DNA of 6,169 nt from Planctomycetaceae bacterium (GCA_007129635.1 SKVE01000671.1:1-6169); one strand, 5' to 3'; shown: positions 1 through 6,169, numbered from the stretch's first letter. Translations and numbers: made by a program. Notes: generated by a model not told the origin, from the letters alone.

Positions 1-3
1 AGA

Positions 4-31
4 TTGACATTTTGAAAATCCCTACTTAAAT
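4..31 (+). promoter_or_regulatory. Candidate sigma70-type promoter upstream of the YTV gene
   Basis: A perfect -35-like hexamer TTGACA lies at 4-9, followed after 16 bases by TTAAAT at 26-31, which matches four of six positions of TATAAT. A second overlapping option is TTGAAA at 12-17 with TATATC at 36-41 (18-base spacer). Either would give a 5' leader of roughly 100 bases before the start codon at 148. The region is AT-rich compared with the rest of the window, which supports a promoter. The match is by eye only, and planctomycete promoter consensus sequences are not well established, so this is tentative. Confidence 0.3.
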
Positions 32-147
32 AGGCTATATCAGGCAGATTTTGGTGCTGCACCGAGTTTTTCACGAATCGGATTGCCCAAGCGATTTAAG
101 TTCACGAACCAACCCTGTTTCACAACTAAGAGAGGAAGGAGCTTCCC

Positions 148-1275
148 ATGCTTCGCCACCCGTTCCTTGCCGTCGCGCTTGCCGCGTTGTTAGTCGCGAA
201 CTCGTCGTACGCTGGGCATCATGCCGGCGGTATGGCGGATGACGATCTGTTGGAGCTCCAGCACGTGCAAGAAGAAGCTGTGCAAGAAGAAGCCGTGCAA
301 GAAGAAGCTGTGCAAAAAGGAGCTGTGCAAAAAGAAACACCGCAGCACGTGCAAAAGCAAGCACCGCATACCGTGCAGAAAACGGTCTACACGCCTCAAT
401 GGGTGACCGAAACACGGAAGGTCATGGTGACCCGGTACGTTCATGAGGAGCGTGAGGGAGTCAAGACCGTGATGCGTTGTGTACCTGAGCAACGGGAGGT
501 CCAGCGATCGTGCACGGTCATGGTGTACGAAAGGCGGACGAAGACCGTCCCGGTCACGCAGTACCGTCCCGTTTACCGCCAGGTGGAACAGCAGTACGCC
601 GTGCAGGTCCCCGAATGGACTCAGCGGGAAGTTCAGTACACCGTGATGGTGCCGCACGTCGAGGCTCGACAAGGGGTTCGTCAAGTCACTCAATGGGTGG
701 AAGAGGAAGTGGTCAAGACGGTGCATCGCGATCATGGGCACTGGGAAGTCCAGATGGTCCAAGTGCCCTGCTATTCCAAGCGTCTGTTCCGCTGGCGATC
801 GTGCTGTGATCCTTGCTGCAGCACGCGCACCGTGTGCCAGAAGGTCTGGGTGCCGAATATCGTGGAAGAAGAAGTGACGGTCACCGTCTGCCGGCCGCAG
901 ATCGTCGAACAACCGTACGAGTACCAAGTGACGGTTTGCAAACCCGAGGTGCGAACCAAGATGGTGAACGTGTGCAACATGCGGACCGAGATGCGTACGC
1001 GGATGTGCACGGTGGTCCAGTATGAGCGGGTGGTGACCCAGCGGGAGGTCTGCTACACGGTTTGCGTCCCTCAGACTCGCACCTGGACCGAGGTGGTGAC
1101 CACCTATCGGCAGGTCGCCGAGCAGGTTCCGTACACCTACACGGTCTGCGTTCCGGTGCAGGAAGAGCAGGAGATCGAAGTGCAGGTTTGCCAGATGGTC
1201 GCCACGACGATCGACGTGCCGGTTTGCACGGTGACCTACTGCCGTCCGGCGTTGCGCCGCTTGCGCTGTCTGTAA
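148..1275 (+). CDS. YTV-repeat, cysteine-containing planctomycete surface protein (375 aa)
   Basis: Probable exported structural protein of the planctomycete cell surface. The start is set by a strong Shine-Dalgarno (AGGAAGGAG, 133-141) six bases before the ATG. Residues 1-22 form a signal peptide ending SSYA, followed by GHHAGG. Residues 40-64 are a low-complexity acidic EEAVQ repeat. From about residue 80 to the end the protein is built of short Tyr/Val/Thr/Gln/Arg-rich strand-like units of the type Y-x-V-x-V-C-x-P, repeated with variation (for example around 164, 246, 262, 303, 332). There are 19 cysteines, none before residue 111 and 17 between 208 and 374, including the CC-x2-CC cluster at 219-224. 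This is the pattern of the YTV-domain proteins reported from planctomycete cell walls, where disulfide cross-linking is proposed. That family assignment is from memory of the pattern; the cross-linking role is inference. It is followed by its own terminator, so it is probably monocistronic. No enzyme motif is visible. Confidence 0.85.
   Translation: MLRHPFLAVALAALLVANSSYAGHHAGGMADDDLLELQHVQEEAVQEEAVQEEAVQKGAVQKETPQHVQKQAPHTVQKTVYTPQWVTETRKVMVTRYVHEEREGVKTVMRCVPEQREVQRSCTVMVYERRTKTVPVTQYRPVYRQVEQQYAVQVPEWTQREVQYTVMVPHVEARQGVRQVTQWVEEEVVKTVHRDHGHWEVQMVQVPCYSKRLFRWRSCCDPCCSTRTVCQKVWVPNIVEEEVTVTVCRPQIVEQPYEYQVTVCKPEVRTKMVNVCNMRTEMRTRMCTVVQYERVVTQREVCYTVCVPQTRTWTEVVTTYRQVAEQVPYTYTVCVPVQEEQEIEVQVCQMVATTIDVPVCTVTYCRPALRRLRCL
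265..339 (+). repeat. Tandem 15-nt repeat inside the YTV gene (5 units)
   Basis: Five consecutive 15-base units begin at 265, 280, 295, 310 and 325. The first three are identical except for the final base (GTGCAAGAAGAAGC plus T/C/T); units four and five diverge (GTGCAAAAAGGAGCT, GTGCAAAAAGAAACA). A sixth related unit lies at 349-363 after a nine-base interruption. In the gene frame they encode VQEEA units (residues 40-64). Because 15 is a multiple of three, gain or loss of a unit keeps the frame, so the copy number may vary between strains. Confidence 0.9.
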
Positions 1276-1307
1276 GCCGATCAGAAGCAGCGGGTAGCAC
1301 GCTTTTT

Positions 1308-1331
1308 CCGAAAACGACTCCCGCCCCCTTT
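1308..1331 (+). repeat. Intergenic motif, copy 1
   Basis: The copy reads CCGAAAACGACTCCCG followed by CCCCCTTT. It matches the reverse complement of 1477-1500 at 23 of 24 positions. It lies 33 bases after the YTV stop codon and just before the terminator. Confidence 0.75.
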
Positions 1332-1354
1332 TGAAAAACGCGATTTGTCTCCGC

Positions 1355-1384
1355 AAGCGGGCTGAAAACCAGCCCGCTTTTTTT
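1355..1384 (+). terminator. Rho-independent terminator of the YTV gene
   Basis: A perfect ten-base-pair stem (AAGCGGGCTG / CAGCCCGCTT, 1355-1364 with 1370-1379) encloses an AAAAC loop, and the transcript strand has seven consecutive T bases at 1378-1384. It lies about 80 bases after the stop codon at 1275. There is no matching T-run for the other strand, so it acts on + strand transcription, isolating the YTV gene from the deacetylase cluster. Confidence 0.92.
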
Positions 1385-1476
1385 ATCCGCTCCGAGATCC
1401 TCCAACCCATCCTCTTGCTCCCACTGCTGTTGCTGCTCGTAAGCACCCGGCCAGGTATTCCTTGGTGAGATCGGCG

Positions 1477-1500
1477 AAAGGGGTCGGGAGTCGTTTTCGG
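1477..1500 (-). repeat. Intergenic motif, copy 2 (inverted)
   Basis: On the minus strand this reads CCGAAAACGACTCCCG then ACCCCTTT, one mismatch from copy 1 over 24 bases. Bases 1480-1500 can pair with 1530-1550 (copy 3) to give a 21-position stem with a single mismatch (1489 opposite 1541) and a 29-base loop. Confidence 0.75.
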
Positions 1501-1529
1501 GCAGTCGCTTTCCAATGGTTGATCGTTGG

Positions 1530-1550
1530 CCGAAAACGACGCCCGACCCC
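1530..1550 (+). repeat. Intergenic motif, copy 3
   Basis: The copy reads CCCGAAAACGAC, then G in place of T, then CCCGACCCC. It shares 20 of 21 positions with copy 2 and forms the right arm of the hairpin described there. A T-run at 1565-1569 follows 15 bases later, too far for a classical terminator. Confidence 0.7.
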
Positions 1551-1690
1551 GTAGCGTCAGCCTCTTTTTCTGACAGAACCTAGCAACGGTTCACCGGGTG
1601 GTTGTCTACCATGCGGCGACGGTAGCGTGTAGAATGTTGAAAGTTGCCGGTGGCACGAATCGGCTTCCACCTTCATTGAAAGCGTCCGAA

Positions 1691-3553
1691 ATGCCTGGTC
1701 GAATTGTCTGTCTGTTGCTCCTGCTGGTCCCGTTCTGCGTCCCACTTCCTCGAGCGGTTGCCCAGTCGGGGAATCGGCTTGTTTACCTGGACGAATTTGC
1801 CGATCCCTACTACGTCGGGCTCGATACGGCGCGACTGACCACGCCGCAATGGGTGGGCGACGAGGGGGTCCAGACGGTGATCGTCCTGTCGATCGACGAC
1901 CTGCGTGATCCGGAGCGGTTCGAGACCTTCTTGCGCCCGGTGCTCGAACGGTTGAAGGAAATCGATGGACGGGCGCCGGTCAGTTGTATGGGCAACCAAC
2001 TGGATCTGCAGCATCCATTGTTGCGGCAGTGGATCGCTGAGGGGTTGACCATCGAACCGCATACTTATCATCATCCGTGCCCCCTGCTGCAGAAGGACGA
2101 TTTCCAGCGTGCCAAGAGCACCTACGACCAGTGCGTCGACCAGATGGTCAAGCTGCCCGGTCCCGGCCCGGTCGCTTTCCGGATGCCCTGCTGCGATTCG
2201 ATGAACTCGATCAGCCCGCGATTCTTTGCCGAGATCTTCAACAAGACGACACCGCAGGGGAATTTTTTGCAGATAGATTCGTCCGTGTTCCATTTGTTCA
2301 CTCCTGACGACGCCAGTCTGTCGGCGGACGTCCTGGCGGTGCAAGCGGGCCGGTCGCGTTTCGACAAGTACGTCCCGCGAGATCGGGGCTTTGTCAATTA
2401 TGTCGAGAACTATCCCTACCCCTACGTCATCAGCCGCCTGTGTTGGGAACTGCCATCGACGATCCCCGACGACTGGCAGGGGCATAATCTTCAGCAGCCT
2501 CATCATCCCGTGACGATCGCCGACATGAAAGCCGCCATCGACGCGACGGTCAGCAAGCAGGGCATCTACGTGCTGACGCATCACGCGGGCCAATGGATTC
2601 GCAACGATCAGGTGATCGAATTGATCGACCACGCGGTCGATCGTTATGGCGATCAGGTCAAGTTCTTGAACTTTCGCGAGGTCTACCAGCGGTTGACGGA
2701 AAACCTGCTGGGCGGCCAGACGTTGCGAGCATCTTGCGGCGGGGACCATGGCGTGCGATTGCTGGACGTGAACCATAACGGCCTGATGGATGTGGTGATC
2801 GGCAACGAAAACGTGCAACAGACGCGGATCTGGTCGCCAGAAACGGGCGGCTGGACGGTCGTCGATTTCCCGACATCGATCGTCGCACTCGATTCCCAAG
2901 GCGATCGTCGCGATTGCGGGGTCCGCTTTGGCGTGCTACAACCCAGCGGTCATGCCAGCATCCTGGTGCGCAACGAGGATGCGGCGGGGCTCTGGCATTT
3001 CGACGGCCAGCACTGGATCGAGGATCCGCAAGGACTGAAGGGATTGGAACTGGACGGTCCGATCTACACGTCGATCGAAGGGCGAGACACGGGTGTCCGG
3101 ATGCGAGATCTGGACGGTGATGGGATTTGCGAACTGATCGTCGGCAGCCCGCAGCATCAGGCCGTGTTTCGCTGGACGGGCGACGACGGCTGGATGCGGC
3201 TGCCTTTCGGCTTGCCACCCCAGACCTCGATCGTCGACGATCAGGGCCGCGACGCCGGCCTGCGTTTTGTCGACATCGACCTGGACGGCCACGCCGATGT
3301 GGTCTTTTCCAATGCCGATCGATACTCGCTGCATCGCTTCACCTCGATGCAAGACGGGTGGGGGCAAACGATCCGCGAAGGCATTCGACCGGACAGCGAC
3401 GCGATCCCCATGATCGTCCGCGCCGATGGGACCAACAACGGCGCCTGGTTCCGTTTCCATCACATGTGGGTGCAAAACGAAGAGACCGGGGCGAGGTTCA
3501 TCCCCAGCCAGACAGACAGCCGGTCATACCAGGCCTTGCTGGGCGCTCCGTGA
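1691..3553 (+). CDS. Secreted NodB-type polysaccharide deacetylase with C-terminal FG-GAP-like repeats (620 aa)
   Basis: Predicted to remove acetyl groups from a polysaccharide outside the cytoplasm. Start chosen at 1691 because a signal peptide begins there (residues 1-24, core CLLLLLVPFC, cleavage after RAVA); no clear Shine-Dalgarno is seen. The catalytic half (about 60-310) shows the NodB motifs: SIDD with D69 and D70 (motif 1, base and metal ligand), HTYHHP with H124 and H128 (motif 2, metal ligands), R164-M-P166 (motif 3) and LTHH at 295-298 (motif 5). The metal-binding triad is therefore complete. The C-terminal half holds five repeats beginning with G-V/L-R or G-A-W at residues 354, 410, 468, 523 and 584 (55-61 apart). 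Units 3 and 4 carry full calcium-type DxDxDG motifs (473-478, 528-533), unit 1 a variant (DVNHNG, 359-364), and units 2 and 5 are degenerate. Such repeats suggest a propeller-like binding or adhesion module. The substrate is unknown. The lyase gene starts 31 bases downstream. Confidence 0.85.
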   Translation: MPGRIVCLLLLLVPFCVPLPRAVAQSGNRLVYLDEFADPYYVGLDTARLTTPQWVGDEGVQTVIVLSIDDLRDPERFETFLRPVLERLKEIDGRAPVSCMGNQLDLQHPLLRQWIAEGLTIEPHTYHHPCPLLQKDDFQRAKSTYDQCVDQMVKLPGPGPVAFRMPCCDSMNSISPRFFAEIFNKTTPQGNFLQIDSSVFHLFTPDDASLSADVLAVQAGRSRFDKYVPRDRGFVNYVENYPYPYVISRLCWELPSTIPDDWQGHNLQQPHHPVTIADMKAAIDATVSKQGIYVLTHHAGQWIRNDQVIELIDHAVDRYGDQVKFLNFREVYQRLTENLLGGQTLRASCGGDHGVRLLDVNHNGLMDVVIGNENVQQTRIWSPETGGWTVVDFPTSIVALDSQGDRRDCGVRFGVLQPSGHASILVRNEDAAGLWHFDGQHWIEDPQGLKGLELDGPIYTSIEGRDTGVRMRDLDGDGICELIVGSPQHQAVFRWTGDDGWMRLPFGLPPQTSIVDDQGRDAGLRFVDIDLDGHADVVFSNADRYSLHRFTSMQDGWGQTIREGIRPDSDAIPMIVRADGTNNGAWFRFHHMWVQNEETGARFIPSQTDSRSYQALLGAP

Positions 3554-3584
3554 ACCAGGTGGTATCCTCTTGGGTAGGTGAGTT

Positions 3585-4442
3585 ATGCGTAATACCAGGA
3601 CAGCGTTTTCGTCGGTTTGCGTCTCTTCCGTAACGGCCATTCTGATCGGTCTGTTGGGACCGGGCGGGACCATGGGATTGCTGGTCCGGGCCACTGCGAT
3701 GGAACCGGCTGGAATCCAATGGGGCGAATCGCTCGTGACGGTCGATTTCGATCGGACGCCGTTGGGTGAGTACACGGAATCTCACGCTCGTCAGGATTGG
3801 CCGGGATTGCAATGGGTTGCTTTGCGCGGTCGAGCGACGATCGTGGACGATGCCGAGGGGCGGGCCAAGCGAAGTCTCCGCGTTGCCTATCCTGAAGACA
3901 GCGTTGGTCCGGGGCAAGGAGGCGGGCAATTTCGAGTGCAATTACCGCCGCGGGACGAGTACTTCTTGAGCTACCGGGTCAAGTTCGAGGAGGACTTCGA
4001 TTTCCGGCTGGGAGGCAAGCTGCCCGGGCTGTGCGGAGGTCGCGCCAATACGGGCGGCAATCGGCCGACCGGCGACGGCTGGAGTGCGCGTTATATGTGG
4101 GGGCGGGAAGGTCATTTGAGGGTCTACTTGTATCACATGAATCAACGCTCGAAGTACGGCGATAGCCTGTCGCTGAATGTGCACGCTGTGCCAGGAACGT
4201 GGCACCAGTTGACGCAGCGGATCAAAGTCAACCACCCAGAACGTAGCGATGGCGAATTACAGGTCTGGTTCGACGGCCAACAGGTGCTGTTCCGCGACGA
4301 CATCCAATTCCGAAATATCGATAACGCTCAAGTGGATACCTTTTACTTCAGCACCTTCCATGGCGGTGATTCGGATCAGTGGGCGCCCCAACACGATAGC
4401 TACGCACGTTTCGATGCCTTTCGAATCCGCACACAGCGCTAG
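3585..4442 (+). CDS. Secreted family-14-type polysaccharide lyase (alginate-lyase-like, 285 aa)
   Basis: Predicted to cleave a uronic-acid-containing polysaccharide by beta-elimination. Start supported by AGGTGAG (3576-3582) close to the ATG and by a signal sequence (residues 1-38, hydrophobic 11-34, possible cleavage after ATA). The mature part is a single jelly-roll-type domain with PL14 hallmarks: GGKLPGL (143-149), GDGWSARYMW (163-172), YLYHMNQ (181-187), GTWHQLTQRIKVN (204-216), the pair DG-x-L-x-VWFDG (222-231) and FYFSTFHGG (253-261). From memory, the reported active-site residues of Chlorella-virus lyase vAL-1 are K197, S219, R221, Y233 and Y235. Here K145, S167, R169, Y181 and Y183 have exactly the same spacing. 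The fold and chemistry are well supported; alginate as the substrate is only an inference. Close spacing to the upstream deacetylase suggests one transcript and a shared polysaccharide target. Confidence 0.85.
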   Translation: MRNTRTAFSSVCVSSVTAILIGLLGPGGTMGLLVRATAMEPAGIQWGESLVTVDFDRTPLGEYTESHARQDWPGLQWVALRGRATIVDDAEGRAKRSLRVAYPEDSVGPGQGGGQFRVQLPPRDEYFLSYRVKFEEDFDFRLGGKLPGLCGGRANTGGNRPTGDGWSARYMWGREGHLRVYLYHMNQRSKYGDSLSLNVHAVPGTWHQLTQRIKVNHPERSDGELQVWFDGQQVLFRDDIQFRNIDNAQVDTFYFSTFHGGDSDQWAPQHDSYARFDAFRIRTQR

Positions 4443-4540
4443 CGCCGGAACCACGCGATTCGTGACTCAGATGCATCGATCGGCTTGATGCGGTATCATT
4501 GTGGGCTAACGCTTGCATGTGGACGAAACGCTATTTTTCC

Positions 4541-4546
4541 GGAGGT
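4541..4546 (+). promoter_or_regulatory. Shine-Dalgarno fixing the start of the ceramidase-like gene
   Basis: GGAGGT lies seven bases before the ATG at 4554. The same frame is open back to an ATG at 4485, but that start has no ribosome-binding site and would place 23 non-signal residues ahead of a clear signal peptide, so 4554 is preferred. In the 111-base gap upstream, TATCAT (4494-4499) resembles a -10 box but has no good -35 partner, so a separate promoter is not established. Confidence 0.8.
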
Positions 4547-4553
4547 TTGGGTC

Positions 4554-6038
4554 ATGGTACGCAATATCATTTTGGCTAGGTGGGGTCGCTTGGCTGTGGG
4601 GATCGTGATTGTCGGCCTTTTTTTGAGCCTGATGGTCCCAGCGTCTTGGGCTGGCGAACGTTCGTTTCGGGCGGGCGCGGCGCTTAGCAACATCACGCCG
4701 CCGCTGGGTACCTTGCTGGTCGGCGAATGGGTGCCTCAACCTGCGATCCATGTGAACGACCAGCTCTGGGCCCACTGCCTGGTTCTGGACGACGGCGATC
4801 ATCGACTGGCGATCGTCGTGGCGGATAACTTGGGGTTTTGCCGCGAGGTGGCCGATGCGGCTCGAGAGTGGATCGAGCAGGAAACGGGCATTCCGGGCTC
4901 GCATGTGTTGCTGGCCGCCACCCATACCCATTCGGGCCCCAGCGCCCGGTCGCCTCGGCGGCTGGCTACCGACGAACTGAATGAATACCAGCATTTCCTG
5001 GCGCGGCGCATGGCCGATGGCGTACGCATGGCGATCAATAATCTGGCACCGGCGCGGATTGGCTTTGGTAGCGCGGCGCTGCCGGGCGATGTGTTTAATC
5101 GCCGATGGTTCATGCAGCCGGGCGACCATCTGAAGAATCCGTTTGGCGGGATGGACCAGGTACGGATGAATCCGCCGCAGGGTAGCCCGGCGTTGATCCG
5201 ACCAGCCGGACCGACGGACCCGGAAATCGCGTTCCTTTCGCTGCAAACGGTCGATGGGCAACCGATCGCCTTGTTGGCCAATTATTCGTTGCATTATGTC
5301 AGCGGCATCCCGGCAGGACATGTGTCTGCCGGATACTTCGGGGCCTTTACCGATCGCATCCAGCAGTTGCTGCAAGCAGACCGGCTGGATCCGCCTTTCG
5401 TCGGCATCATGTCCAACGGGACCAGCGGAGACATCAACAACCGGAACCACAGCCAGGGTGGTGAACGACAGGCGCCGAACGTAGCAATGCGAGCCGTGGG
5501 TGACCGAGCCGCACACGCGGTCGCCGACGCTCACCATGACCTGGAATTCCACGACTGGGTTTCGCTGGACGCCCGATACGATGACGTGACACTGGCCGTG
5601 CGCAAGCCGAGCGACGAACTGGTGGCGACGATGCGCAGGGTGCTGGAGAAGCCCGAGGGCGAACCGGCGTACCACAGCCGCGAACGGAATTATGCGGATC
5701 GAGTCATCCGCCAGATCGATGCCCCAGACCATGTCTCGGTACCGGTGCAGACCCTGCGGATCGGTCCGCTGGGCATCGCCGCCTTGCCGTTCGAAGTGTT
5801 CGCAGAAACCGGTCTGGAACTGAAAGAGCGCGGCCCTCTGAAACCTGCGTTCACCATCTCGTTCGCCAACGGTTCCTATGCCTACTTGCCCACCCCCGAA
5901 CAACATGAACTGGGCGGCTACGAAACCTGGCTGGGTACCAGCCTCGTGGAACCGCAGGCATCGGTCAAGCTGGTGGATCGTCTGCTGGAGATGTTCCAGG
6001 AACTGAGTGATGCCGATTCCGACGCCCAGACCGATTAA
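4554..6038 (+). CDS. Secreted neutral/alkaline ceramidase-like protein, N-terminal domain only (494 aa)
   Basis: Belongs to the family of the neutral/alkaline non-lysosomal ceramidase N-terminal domain. Residues 1-33 are a signal peptide (hydrophobic 13-28, cleavage after ASWA). The mature protein opens with FRAGAALSNITPPLG, the usual family start. Zinc-site elements can be recognised: ATHTHSGP with H124 and H126, NYSLHYVSG with H247, LPFEVFAETG with E414, and the SYAYLPT segment with Y442 and Y444. The segment that in true ceramidases reads GDVSPN and carries the nucleophilic serine is here GDINNR (292-297, within SNGTSGDINNRN), so asparagine stands in the serine position. The protein also ends after this domain, without the C-terminal immunoglobulin-like domain of bacterial and animal ceramidases. 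It is therefore probably a metal-dependent hydrolase with a different substrate; ceramide cleavage should not be assumed. It lies 111 bases after the lyase gene and may be co-transcribed with it. Confidence 0.85.
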   Translation: MVRNIILARWGRLAVGIVIVGLFLSLMVPASWAGERSFRAGAALSNITPPLGTLLVGEWVPQPAIHVNDQLWAHCLVLDDGDHRLAIVVADNLGFCREVADAAREWIEQETGIPGSHVLLAATHTHSGPSARSPRRLATDELNEYQHFLARRMADGVRMAINNLAPARIGFGSAALPGDVFNRRWFMQPGDHLKNPFGGMDQVRMNPPQGSPALIRPAGPTDPEIAFLSLQTVDGQPIALLANYSLHYVSGIPAGHVSAGYFGAFTDRIQQLLQADRLDPPFVGIMSNGTSGDINNRNHSQGGERQAPNVAMRAVGDRAAHAVADAHHDLEFHDWVSLDARYDDVTLAVRKPSDELVATMRRVLEKPEGEPAYHSRERNYADRVIRQIDAPDHVSVPVQTLRIGPLGIAALPFEVFAETGLELKERGPLKPAFTISFANGSYAYLPTPEQHELGGYETWLGTSLVEPQASVKLVDRLLEMFQELSDADSDAQTD

Positions 6039-6069
6039 GAACGGCCCATCAATAAGTGTCGAGTCTTCC

Positions 6070-6169
6070 ATGAGGTCAGCACGTTCGGCCGTGATGATGC
6101 ATGCGGACTTGGGGTCGGGTGTTCAAATTTCAAAATTGGCCGGTCGAGTTCCCCTGCCTTTGGTTTGCC
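6070..6169 (+). CDS. Possible start of an unrecognised gene, cut by the window end
   Basis: An ATG at 6070 opens a frame that stays open for 33 codons to the end of the window. It encodes a short stretch beginning MRSARSAVMMHADLG, with a few arginines but no recognisable motif. No Shine-Dalgarno precedes it (GAGTCTTCC upstream), and a frame of this length is expected by chance in GC-rich DNA. Bases 6039-6169 otherwise show no terminator or other clear signal. Confidence 0.15.
   Translation, partial: MRSARSAVMMHADLGSGVQISKLAGRVPLPLVC

Larger units (their letters stand above)
1276..1690. other. Non-coding spacer between the YTV gene and the deacetylase gene
   Basis: About 415 bases with no credible gene. 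It contains one strong terminator (1355-1384) and three copies of a short motif (1308-1331, 1477-1500, 1530-1550). Bases 1385-1470 show nothing recognisable. A TATAAT-like hexamer TAGAAT occurs at 1630-1635, but no -35 box stands at a normal distance (TTGTCT at 1602-1607 is 22 bases away), so a promoter for the downstream genes is likely but not located. A reading frame joined to the deacetylase gene can be extended back to an ATG at 1598. That extension puts 31 untypical residues before the signal peptide and is not favoured. Confidence 0.7.

Noticed and set aside
53..71. Small hairpin GGTG-CTG-CACC followed by T bases, as an attenuator or terminator
   Set aside because: The stem is only four base pairs and is separated from the T-run, so it is too weak to claim.
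1308..1500. Complete MITE with target-site duplication
   Set aside because: The inverted ends are good, but the immediately flanking bases (GCTTTTT on the left, GCAGTCG on the right) do not form a direct repeat, and the unit contains the natural terminator of the upstream gene.
1556..1574. GTCAG/CTGAC inverted repeat around a T-run
   Set aside because: Five base pairs with a nine-base loop is expected by chance, and the T-run is in the loop.
4473..4491. GCATC/GATGC inverted repeat upstream of the ceramidase-like gene as an operator
   Set aside because: The arms are five bases with no second copy and no regulator gene nearby.
4506..6071. Long open frame on the minus strand opposite the ceramidase-like gene
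   Set aside because: It mirrors the codon bias of the + strand gene, has no motif or signal peptide, and the + strand product is clearly a known family. The same applies to the long minus frames at 190-1515 and 1673-2899.
6111..6119. Possible fourth copy of the intergenic motif (GGGGTCGGG)
   Set aside because: Only nine bases match the core and the remainder diverges, so it is not distinguishable from chance.

Overview
The window looks like part of a planctomycete chromosome, most likely Pirellulales (the Rhodopirellula/Blastopirellula side). The main reason is the first gene, a cysteine-containing, Val/Tyr/Thr-repeat 'YTV' protein of a kind known essentially from planctomycete cell surfaces. 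The moderately high GC, the DxDxDG (FG-GAP/VCBS) repeats and the 'ceramidase-like' secreted protein also fit. No rRNA, tRNA, CRISPR array or transposase gene is visible. All four convincing genes are on the + strand and each begins with an export signal.

Layout. Bases 1-147 are a leader with weak sigma70-like promoter matches and a good Shine-Dalgarno. Bases 148-1275 encode the YTV-type surface protein, which carries a 15-nt tandem repeat coding for an acidic EEAVQ segment. Bases 1276-1690 are non-coding and hold a strong rho-independent terminator (1355-1384) plus three copies of a ~21-24 nt motif in +,-,+ orientation, the last two able to fold into a long hairpin. Bases 1691-3553 encode a secreted NodB-type polysaccharide deacetylase fused to five C-terminal FG-GAP-like repeats. 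After 31 bases comes 3585-4442, a secreted family-14-type polysaccharide lyase. After a further 111 bases comes 4554-6038, a secreted protein related to the N-terminal domain of neutral/alkaline ceramidases but lacking the usual catalytic serine. The last ~130 bases hold at most the start of an unrecognised reading frame.

How the genes may work together. The terminator separates the YTV gene from what follows. The deacetylase and lyase are closely spaced and probably co-transcribed; the ceramidase-like gene may share the transcript or have its own weak promoter. A reasonable inference is that deacetylase and lyase act one after the other outside the cytoplasm on an O- or N-acetylated polysaccharide, possibly an alginate-like polyuronate. 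The role of the ceramidase-like protein is open. Nothing here proves a new system. The points most worth testing are the deacetylase-lyase pairing, the altered ceramidase active site, the hidden Cys/Lys frame in the YTV gene and the three-copy intergenic motif.
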